Source: Lucinisca nassula
Lineage: Eukaryota; Mollusca; Bivalvia; Lucinida; Lucinidae
Direction of reading: 5' to 3'
DNA: 64,000 bases
Assembly: GCA_963580285.1 (NCBI GenBank)
Contig: OY757010.1
Coordinates: 220,181,234 to 220,245,233, forward strand
Each line of letters starts with the position of its first letter. Positions within the stretch are counted from its first letter, which is position 1. A program made the position numbers and the translations under genes. The notes under the pieces are model-generated. The model worked only from the letters and a program-made list of their open reading frames with translations, did no database searches and had not been told where the DNA came from. Positions 9,985 to 21,900 of this stretch are shown here, in pieces.

Positions 9985-12900
9985 GTAAGTTATATTTTAA
10001 TGATTCAGTTTTGATTGAAAGTGGATTCCGCTATATCTTGGCAATGCATATTCACTGTTTTTCAGAACTTTAGCATGGATTCATCAATGATAAAAGATGA
10101 GGATATACACAATAGGCCATTAAAGCATCGCGGTTTACAAGTAGACTCAAATCACATTCTGGATCATTACAGTAAATACTTTCGAAATTACAGTTAGAGA
10201 AATTGATTGCACAATCGTTACAAAACAGGATGTCTTATATGTTATTCAACAGCCAGTCTTTGCATGCAAGAAATTCAATATAAAGGGTAATCCTTTGGAA
10301 GCAAGTTCTGCAGCACAGAGCTGAAAAGCCTGGAGTGTTCAAGATTTTTTCTGGGCCAGACTAACTGATTTCGGCCAATCAGGCCTCTGTAGTGACCCTC
10401 ATATAGTTTTAAATTTCGCTGTGGAATCAATCATCCCAAAGGACTAGCAAATATAATAAAAACATATTTTTTAAAGTCAAAGTTTATTCCAAATTTAAGG
10501 TAAAATTGAATAACGCCCTTAAGATTATGTATAGAAGCAGGATCCCATACTTCTGTAACAAGCTTTCAAAACGTGATGGGTTTTATCTTGACAACCTCAA
10601 ATGTTGTTATTTTGTTGTCAATGAAGTGTAATATAATAGTTCGCCTGTTATTACTGACAATGTTCAATAAATAATCATATGTTAAATGTTACGTTTTGTA
10701 TGTTCCAAGATGGGTAGTGAGAGCAATCTTAGCACTAAACTGCATGTTGCAGATAGAGCAAGAGAAGTATGAGGATGATAGCTCTGTTTCCTTTGAGTGC
10801 GTTTCTGTTCCGCTTCGCTTATTCCGTTTAGTTCGTATTCACCAACATCCCTTCTTGTGAGGCATCGCAAATTTAATCTGTCCCGTGCAAACAGTCACCC
10901 TTGCTGACCTGTGCAAATTTTCTCTTGACTCTGTTGGTGTACTAAAGTCCTGAAGTGGGGCTTCGAGGGTGTCCTTGAAAGTCTTAACCTGACTACCATC
11001 GACAACTTGCACCATTTGTAGTGCTTCATAGAGGATTGTCGTTGGCAAACGTTTATCAAAAGTCCTGTAACACAGCTTTTTCGATGGTGATGTTCCTCGT
11101 CCGCCATCCTATGGCGTTTATATTTCGCAATTAATTCGATTTGCTAGAGTGTGTAGCCATGTAACTGACTTCAACACTCGTAATAAATTATTAACGGCTA
11201 AACTTCTTAATCAGGGTTATCGGTACCATAAACTACGCAAAGCCTTTTCAAAATTTTATGGACGCCATTCTGATTTAATTTCAAAATTCAATATTGGACT
11301 TAAATCTCTTCTGCAACAAGGTCTATCGGAACCCGAATTTTATGGTGACTTAGTATATAAATTCAGAAAAATATATAACCGCAATGACTTTAGCACCCAA
11401 TTTCGTAAAATCATTCTTCGAAATAAAAAGATTTGGTACAACATGGATATTATACGACAGACTACATGCATGGTAAAGTAGAAGTAAAACAAAGATCAGG
11501 AATTGATACAATTAACTTACTCCACCCATAAAAGACACCAAAGGGAAAGAAATACAAACATTAAGCGACCAGACCATAATGGAAACCTAAACAAAGGAAG
11601 GTCATAAGGACAGTTACTTTCCCACAAAATGGCCATCCAAAACAGAAAGACACAAGTGATACACACAGTAAGTAACAAACAACAACATAAATAAATCGCC
11701 ACAGAAGAGCCGCCTTGGAACGGTCAGTGGAAGATTTTCACTGGGGGGCTTAAATATATATACATGCATGGTAGTTAACCCAATCACGGTTGGCAACTTT
11801 GCTTCCGTCTTTAATTGCACGCCGGTTGGTCAGGCCTCGGCTTCTATGACGGTTCCAACGTAAAGGCTTATTGAGAATTAGAGAGCTCTAATTTCAAGGT
11901 AATGTTGGTTGGTGCCTGATGCTCTGTCTCTGGTTGGGCCCATCGGAGTCTAACTGTTGGTTTTCTTTTGCTCCAGCATTTCAGTGGTTTCTTGCTGTCG
12001 AGTCCTCACCGTTGTCTCACCTCTGCACTGATGAGTTAGGAAGCCTTCATGCGGACTGCACAAATTATCTTTCTAAATCGCGACGGAAGTAAGGGCGAGG
12101 ATTGTGGCCAAGGAAAATCGATTTAAGCCCCCCCCCCAGTGGAGATCTTTCCACTGACCGATCCAAGGCGGTTCTTCTGTGGCGATATATTTATGTTGTT
12201 GTTTGTTACTCACTGTGTGTATCACTTGTGTCTTTTTGTTTAGGATGGCCATATGGCCATTTGTTGGAAAGTAACTGTCCTTCCTTTGTTTAGGTTTCCA
12301 TTATGGTCTGGTCGCTTAATGTTTGTGTTTCTTTCCCTTTGGTGTCTTTGTAGGGTGGAGTAAGTTAATTGTATCGATTCCTGATCTTTGTTTTACTTCT
12401 ACTTAACTGCACCAATTTAAGAAGAGTATGGACAGTCTGCATTCCTGCCCTCTTCATGACGGTTATGCATGGTATCCTGTCTCGACACGTAATCGTCGGA
12501 AGATTTCTGGGTCATTCCTTTGGCATACCGTTAGTAATTGTTCACGTTTTACATGTGTAAACTACAACTGGTAGCTCCCCAGTTCTGTAGACTTTCAACT
12601 TTGTGTGAATTTTTATAACACATCGATTCCATCGTCAGTTAAATGCTGCACCACCTTTGTCAATCTAGTCATTGGCATCACCATCAATATCCCATATCTC
12701 TTGACAATGTGATTCCAAGATAGAAGCAAATGTCTACCATTTGCAGTCACTGATCTCTTACTGTGATGGTAGGCTGCTTGTAAGCCTTTCCAGGTGCTTG
12801 CTGATACACCATCCCTGTCTTTTTAAAGCTCACTGTAAAACTGTAATTAAAATAACTGGTACGTGTTTCGCACTGACCCATCTTGATCGTTTTAACGCAA

Positions 12901-15900
12901 AAGCACAAGACCTGCTGGTTTTTGTAGCATGTTATAATCAAAACGAGCAGAGTACATTTCAAATTTCTTTTTTGTTCAAGAATCTTCTAAATAACTTGCC
13001 TTTTGGCTTTCCGCTGTTGATGTTTCCATTGGGGTCTGTTGTTTCATGTTTGTGTTTCTTTTCCTTATGTGTCTCTGATTGGAGCCGTGGGTTAATTTTA
13101 TCTACTCCTGATCATTGCCTCCACTTCTATTTATTATAATGGGTAACAAGATGTTTTTGAAGAAAACCATGTAACCCCACCGTAAGCGTGGGGAAATAGA
13201 TAGATAATATGGCCTTGATAATGAAATCACTTAACTATATAAGGCACGGTATTATACCACAGTCGACAAATGCCCCTGTTTATACATTGTTGAACAGAAA
13301 TGAATGCATTGATCACTAATCGATATTACCTCACGTCTTCAATCAAAGACATCAAAGGGAAAGAAGCACGAACATGAAACAAACTCTAATGGAAACATTA
13401 CTAGCAGAAAGCCCAAAGGACAGTCACTTTTCCGCAAAATCGCTAAATGGCTATTCAAAACAAAACGGGAACATCAATACACACAATCCAAAGACGAACT
13501 TTATAAAAGTTAACCGGGATAAGCGTACCAAATGGAAGAGAAGCCAATGACCAGGAATTGATATAATTATAGCCCCGCTTTGAAAAAGTGGGGCTATATT
13601 GGATTTGCCATGTCCTTCTGTCATTCCGTAATTCCGTGATTCCGTTAATTTGTGTTGGCTCCATAACTTTGTATCTGCTTAACATATTTTCATGAAACTT
13701 CACACAAATGTAACTGTGGATTGCCTACTTTTGGAGTTATTGCCCTTTGAACATTGAAAAATGGCAATTTTAATTGTGTCCGCTTCATAACTCGAAAACC
13801 GTTTGAGATATTTTTAGGAAACTTCACACAAATGTTAAGCACTATGAGACGATGTGCAGAGCGCAGGAACCATAACTCTGCATTGCTTATTTTTGGAGTT
13901 ATTGCCCTTTGAACATTGAAAAATGGCAATTTTAACAGTGTCCGCTTCATAACTCGAAAACCGTTTGAGATAATTTCATGAAACTTCACACAAATGTTAA
14001 GCACTATGAGACAATGTGCAGAGCGCAAGAACCATAACTCTGGTTTTCGTATTTTCTGTGTGTCTGTCTGTGTGTCTGTCTGTGTCTGTTAACAATTTTC
14101 GTGTCCGCTCCATAACTTTAAAACCCATTCACATATTTTCATGAAACTTCACACAAACATTAAACACCATGAGATGGTGTGCAGAGGGCAGGAACCATAA
14201 CTCTGGATTGCCTAATTTTTGAGTTATTTCCCTTTGAATATTGAAAAATATCAATTTTAGCCGTCTTTGCTCGATAACTCAAAAACCGTTTGAGATAATT
14301 TTATGAAACTTCACACAAATGTAAAGCACCATATTACGTGTGCAGAGCGCAGGAACCCAAACTCTGGATTGTCTACTTTTTCAGTTATAGGCTTTTGAAT
14401 ATTAAAAAATGGCAATTTTAACTATGTCCGCTCCATAACCGTTTCTGATATTTTCATGAAACTTCAAATAAATGAAAAGCACCTTGAGATGATGTGCAGA
14501 GTGCAGGAACCATAACACTGGTTTGCCTACTTTAGGAGTTATTGCCTATAAACTTTTGAAAATGTTTTACGTAGTTTATGATACCGATAACCCTGATTAA
14601 GAAAATTAGCAGTTAACAATTTGTTGATGTCAGTTACATGACTAGACACTCTGGCAAATCGAACTAATTGCGAACTATAAACGCCATAGGATGCCGCACG
14701 AGGAACATCACCATCCAAAAAAGGAAAATTTACAATCTCAAAATCAAAATCATCGCGTTTATCATAAATTTTGCAAGAAACAAACCCATTTACAAGAGAT
14801 AGATGTAAATTCAAAACGGAGCCTCGGTATCAGAGGAATTTGCTTTATTTAGCTGAAGATCTGGGGGTGGTTGTAAATTTGACTGATCATATTATCGAAA
14901 TAGGTATTATCAATATTTAATAAATCATCCAACTATCTAGAAGTCGAGCTAAAGGCGTCAATGATTTCAGATTGGTTTTCAACGGAAAGGGATATCATGA
15001 GGTCTCACTCATAACAAACCAAGAACAGATCCGTCACAATGAGTGCGCAATTTGTACCCATCGGAATACCCACAACTTGTCTAAATAACTTTGTACAAAA
15101 TCTTATGTAAATATTGTCATGTAGAAAGGTGAGAGCTTCACACACTTTCTGACATGACCATAAAATATAAGTTTTATGCTCTTCAGAAGTGAAGAAAGAA
15201 TTTCTTACATTACACGCAAGATATTCTTCCCAATGAAATATCCATTCAATTAAATCATTAAGTTTTTCTTTTATTAGATTGGAAGGTAGTGTAGTCTAAA
15301 GGTTTGTAAAAATCATAAGTAGACAGAATTGAAGAAGGAGACGTCTGGATTTCAATTTATTTAAAACTTTATTAGAATTTTTATAGACAAAAACAGATTT
15401 CTCCCTGATCTTTCAATGACTTTGTAGCAATATGTAAGCGCATGTTTTTTGATGGCCGTAAGACATGAAGTAAATAATTTGGAAAGTTTAGCGGCGGTAC
15501 AAGAGCTTGAATTTGCAAAAAAAAAACGTGCGTTGTATGATCCTTTATGAAGTTTAGGTCACCAATATAACGTTGAAATCTTGTCTTGGCCTTCTGTAAC
15601 ACAAACAACAAACTTGGTGGCTGAACGACAAATGTGGTCATCAACTAAAGCGTTTATGATAAACGCGATGACTTTGATTTTGAGATTGTAAATTTTCCTT
15701 TTTTGGATGGTGATGTTCCTCGTGCGCCATCCTATGGCGTTTATATTTCGCAATTAATTCGATTTGCTAGAGTGTGTAGTCATGTAACTGACTTCAACAC
15801 TCGTAATAAATTATTAACAGCTAAACTCCTTAATCAGGGTTATCGGTACCATAAACTACGCAAAGCCTTTTCAAAATTTTATAGACGCCATTCTGATTTA

Positions 15901-18900
15901 ATTTCAAAATTCAATATTGGACTTAAATCTCTTCTGCAACAAGGTCTATCGGAACCCGAATTTTATGGTGACTTAGTATATAAATTCAGAAAAATATATA
16001 ACCGCAATGACTTCAGCACCCAATTTCGTAAAATCATTCTTCGATATAAAAAGATTGGGTACAACATGGATATTATACGACAGACTGCATGCATGGTAGT
16101 TAACCCAATCACGGTTGGCAACTTTGCTTCCCTCTTTAATTGCACGCCGGTGGGTCAGGCCTCAGATTCTATGACGGCTCCAACGTAAAGGCTTATTGAA
16201 AATTAAAGAGATAATGTTGGTTGGTGCCTGATGCTCTGTCTCTGGTCGGGCTCATCGGAGTCTAACTGTTGGTTTTCTTTTGCTCCAGCATTTCAGTGGT
16301 TTCTTGCTGTCGAGTCCTCACCGTTGTCTCACCTCTGTGGTTCTTTGATTTCTGTGTTCACGGAGATGTTGCACTGATGAGTTAGGAGGCCTTCATGCGG
16401 ACTGAACAAAATTTTTTGTCTAAATCGCGACGGAAGTAAGGGCGAGGATTGTGGCCACGTAAAATCGATTTAAGCCCCCCAGTGGAAATCTTCCACTGAC
16501 CGTTCCAAGGCGGCTCTTCTGTGGCGATTTCTTTATGTTGTTGTTTGTTACTTACTGTGTGTATCACTTATGTCTTTTAATTTTGGATGGCCATATGGCC
16601 ATTTTGTGGGAAAGTAACTGTCCATATGGCCTTCCTTTGTTTAGGTTTCCATTATGGTCTGGTCGCTTAATGTTTGTATTTCTTTCCCTTTGGTGTCTTT
16701 TATGGATGGAGTACGTTAATTGTATCAATTCCTGATCTTTGTTTTACTTCTACTTTAACCATCGTTAACTGTATCCAAAACAACATGTCCAGTTTTCCAT
16801 TTAATGCCATATTTAACCAAATGAAATCGATAGCCGCTGGAATCAATTGAATTAATATGCTTCCTACTTTATGTCGGAAATATAAGTAGTTCTTTCACGA
16901 TAGGTACAGTTTGTCATACATTAGGTGCATAGTTTATGAGATATAACCTTATTTTTACTACTTATCACTTGCTTCTTGACGTGTTTACCTTGTGGATGTT
17001 GACTGAACTAATACAGCATGAACCGAACAAGCTAAGGACCATCAGTTAGTTACGCATCCGGTGGAGCAAATTAACACAGCCCATGCGTATCTTAACGAAT
17101 ATGTATCTAGAATTCAACTGATTTACCATCTAAACACATAATGGCAAATAGCAGGTTGATAGAACAACCTGGTAATCCAAAATCCCTTTGAGAAACGGTT
17201 GCCGTCTTAAATTATTCTTTGTTAACCTTCCGTTTGCATAAAACACTAGATTACGATCACACTAAACCTATTTTGAAGTTGAGAAGAAATGATTTACAAA
17301 GGTTGTGCAGAAATGCACGTTGGTGTGTTCGTGTACTGTGGATCAACGCTTATACTTCTGATTGCAGGTGGAACGAAGTATCTCAAGTTTGGAACCAATC
17401 CAATGGTTCGGCCTGGTATCTGGACAGAACTAGGGTCCATTCTGGAGATTCCGGAAGGTAAACACTTAAGGATTCAGGGGTAATTAAGTCTTGAGCCCCA
17501 AAGGAGATTTGTAGGGCAAACAACATTTACGATTAATATTTTCAATTACAATACGTCTTCACATTCAAATGAAAGGTAGAGCTTGATTTTCCCCGATAGA
17601 AGTCAAAATTGGGACCCTCGTTCACTTATTTATGGTTGGCGATAATGGTTAAAAGGACAGCATGAAATTTGGAAAAAATCATTTCCATCTATGCCAAAAC
17701 CAAATACTAAGGGATTCTTAACTTAATAAGTTAAATTGGAAACATTCCAGTTAAGTTTCAATTTCGAAATTATAATTTGATATTCGGACATTAAACTTCC
17801 AAATGTTTCAATTCTTAGTCAACGTGTAATCTCTTCATGAGCATTTGGAATTTCCCGCATGATCGAATATATCGAAATCTTTCAATTATCAAGTTGATTA
17901 ACTGAAAGTTTGATACAGTTTTGTGCAAAGATCCACTCGGCGTGATACAACGCGGCAAATCACGTTACTGTACAAATATTAATGTATATGCAACACTAGG
18001 GTGCTATGCAGATTAGATGTAATGGCAAATGCGGGATCTAGGACGCCATCCACGGCCCATAGGAGTAGATAATTTAAGACTAGATAATTGTATCGATGCA
18101 TGCGGACATTTGCGTCTCCAATTTATAAACTTGTTTGATTTTGATATAGTAAACTCGTTCTTTCTGAACCGAAAAAGAAACGCAACATTTTAACCCAAAA
18201 GTTTTTCATGCAACCATCAGGTTGACTGAAAAATTATTTTGCGATTTACTTTACACTTTTCAAACGTTCCTATGCAGAAAACATTTGGGCGATATCTGTA
18301 CAGTTTAACGCTCTACTTGGCAATTCGTTGTTTTCAATATTTCCTCGTGCAGTACATTAAATGTATACAGTAACCTCATCATATTGGCATATTGTGTTAC
18401 CTGGAGTTTAGGTCTCAAAAGTCCGATAAAATTTCTCTACGGAATATGGTACGTTTGACGCAAGATCAACGTAACGTAGCGGTCCAAATGCTTCTAAGTG
18501 GGACGTCTCAGGCTGTCATCGCCAGGAACTTCCAAGTGAGTAGATCGAAGATAACTCGCTTGTACCAGCGTCTACGTCGAACGGGAACGACAAATGACAG
18601 GCCCAGAAGTGGACGTCCACGCGTCACGACACGTCGACAGGACCGATACACCCGTCTAACCAACCTTCGTTATCGGTTCCGAACAGCCGTCGAGACGTCT
18701 CAGGTGACATCAGGAACGCAAAACAATCGAATAAGTGCATATACTGTCAGGAATCGCCTTAGAGAGGTTGTCCTACGTCATCGTCGTCCGTATGTTGGTA
18801 TAGCATTAACACCACGACGACTTCAGGTTAGAATGGTGTGGCTCACACAACATAGCCTAAACCTGTTTCTACTTCGTCAGTGGCGTAACGTTATGTTTTC

Positions 18901-21900
18901 TGACGAGTCCAGGTACTTGTTGTACAGAGATGACGACCGTCAACGTGCGTATAGGGGTGACGGAGAGCGTTATGGTGACAATTGTTTGGTTGAACGTGAT
19001 CGATTTGCAGGCGGTGGGTTGAGGGTGTGGGCTGGCATATCTTTTGGTCATAGAACGCCTGGTATTCATCGATGGATCTTTGACGGCTCAGCGTTTCGAT
19101 GACGTCGTTTTACGACCGTTATTTGTTCCATATGTACGACAGCACAACGTTACCTTTCAACAGGATAACGCTCGGGCGCATGTAGCAAGGCTCTTCAGCA
19201 AAACAACGTTGACGTGATGCACTGGCCTCCGTATAGTCCAGATCTCTCTCCTATAGAACATTTGTGGGACGTCTTGGCTAGGCGCGTACGTAACCGCCCC
19301 AGCCGCCAACAACGCGTCAAGCATTGCGTCTCGCGCTCATACAGGAGTGGAGTGCTATTCCCCAGGCAGAGATCAATCGTTTAACCCTGTCCATGACCAG
19401 GCGTGTGCGAGCAGGACTAAATGCAGACGGCGGACATACTCGCTATTAACTGCTTATGTTTTGAACTTGGGAAACGACTACCTCTATAACAAAACGGATT
19501 TTTGTTTCAATCATTCTCACTGGAAATTGAACTCTCTAAAGTAGTTATTTTCAGGAATGATTATATTATCGCGTCATTTAATCGATTTTCTGCAAACATG
19601 ATTATTTCTGCAAATACTCGCATTTATATTTGGTTATATTCTTTTTCGGTTCAGTATATATATTAGTTGTTTTCATCCACCAGAACATCACATGTCAATA
19701 GCATGGCTCAGAGTTCGCGGCTTTGAATTTGGATTCAATACATCATGAGAAGATTTGTCTTGCTATTGGCGAGCAAGAAATATGCAAATCTACCTGTTCC
19801 TTTGCGCAGTCTGATGAGCAAAGGACTAGTCTGCATAAGGGGGTTTTCCTGGTACCTAAATTTCTCAATAATATTTTGGGAAAATATAGCCACACAGAGG
19901 GGACATTCATCCCTGGTAAGTTTGAATCAAACAGAACTCTAGTTTTGTGATAAGGGTTTATCAAAAGTGGGTGGGGTAATTCCATATCAGTTCTACCAAG
20001 GACAATTAATCAGCAATTGACTATATTAAAATAGCGCACTGACAAAACTTTTTGCCATGTCATGCATAGACTGTGGGTACATATTAATGTGAAATAGGGT
20101 TATTGTATATTTTATTGAATTTTGCTAAAATATTATAATTTATTTGCACTTTGCGGATTTTCATTAATTTTTCATCTACCAACTTTGCCAAAAAAGTGAA
20201 CATTTCTCTATTAAGCAACACATTCTTACCTCTTTTCTAGAAAATACTTATCAATGCTTGGCCATTGCAGAATTGTAAGGATTTTTTTATAAATAGTCTT
20301 TGACATGAGTTATGTGCCCTTGAAAAGAGAAAATTGCAGTAAAATGCGATGAAATTATCAAAACTTTGTTTTGCCTTTTTGCTATAAGTTTACTGGCGAG
20401 AAATGCTTAGAGGAGTTAAATTCTAATGTATTTATCGTGTAAAAGGGTTTAACTATTGTAGCAGAGACTGAATTGGTATCAGTAAGGGTCAAAATTACTT
20501 TTAGAGGTTTTAAGAGTTGGATATAATTGACACACATTTGCTCATCTCATTTAGTATCACTTTCTTGTGAGGAGTCGCTGTTGGTATCCCAAACTTCAGC
20601 TGCAGCATCTGTTAGAAAATCCATGTATTTATTATGTATCTTAGGCCCTTTTGTTTCTGGCTGGTGTCGCTCAAATCCAAATACCATAAGACTGATGCAA
20701 TATGGGCACAGCAGCCCACTACTCTAGCCCCTGATTTGCATGTGCAAAACCAACCGACGATAGGTTATAAGCATGTGCTGTATTCAATCCATAAATTATA
20801 GGTCTTGCTACTGGTATGCCTTGAACGTATTAGGGACTTGAGGACACCTTCTTTTGAGGACAAAAGTAAAATATAAACTGCATATGGTTGATGTACGGGG
20901 AGACGTTTTACGGCCGCCACACGGCACAACACCAGCTGCAGTGAAGGCAATTAAAAATCAAAAATGAGTTCCTTTAAGAGCAATGAAAACATTCATAAGA
21001 AAGAAGATGGGTCATACTATGTAGTTTCGGCTAATAAAGCCTCATCAGTGACCCTGTGATGGTCCGGCAAAGAAAGCCAGAGGAAACATACTGCAATTTT
21101 GCGAAGTCTGGATTCATTTGCTTCCTCAGTGCTATGCTGTTTCTCTTTTTTCTTCAAGAAATGAGGCATCTCAGTATTGATCCCACAATCATTAATTAAG
21201 TCTGTTACATCCCTAAATCCCCTATCAACAATGAGAATAATAATAATAATAATCGACCTTATTTATAGAGGGTAACACATTTAGTAAACTAGTACTAATC
21301 TTCCATGTGGCCCTCTTTTCCTGGGTAGAACCAGTACTAAGCAATGTGGATAAAGTCTCTTGCTCAAGGAAACAACACTTGCCGCTCGTGGGGTTCGAAC
21401 CCGGTACCTCTCGATCCCGAGGCCGATACTCTACCACTGCACCACAGCGCTCCTATCATCAGCCAGGTAAGGTCCAAGCACTGTAAGTATGTAGCCGTCA
21501 GTTGCTACAAGCATCATCGGTTTAAGCAATGGGCGACCTTTATGGACAGAATAAGAACGCCTTTGGAATGAAAAGTCACCGCTTTTCTCTATGTACACAT
21601 AGGTACCATCAGCAACAGCAATAGCAACATATTTCTGTGAATAAGCAAACAGCACCCTTGCAAATTCTGTAGTGTGATTTTCAATTACTTTATTTCGTTC
21701 TATATGTGGCAGGCCAAGATATTTTGGAACGAAATTGGACATTAGACTTGCTCTGGCTGAATGGATTGCCTTACTGCAAGTAGTTTTCTTCACCCCAAAC
21801 AATGTTGAAAGAACAGCCAAGGACTGACCAGTCTGTCAGTTTTACAAGCAACATGGCAAGGGCTGTACGATTGCTCCTTGTTGACGTAGAACGCAACGAG

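Noticed and set aside
10015..10197. Open frame just after exon a as an exon extension
   Set aside because: A consensus GTAAGT donor lies at 9985, and the downstream peptide does not continue the binding-module pattern, whereas 17368-17457 does.
10839..11107. Overlapping minus-strand frames of 69-70 codons
   Set aside because: No recognisable domain, no splice support, and the stretch joins abruptly to a retroelement. It is kept only as an unidentified stretch.
16189..16757. SECIS element in the Naiad tail
   Set aside because: I looked for an ATGA/AA/GA quartet in a plausible stem by eye and found no convincing structure. A covariance search is needed.
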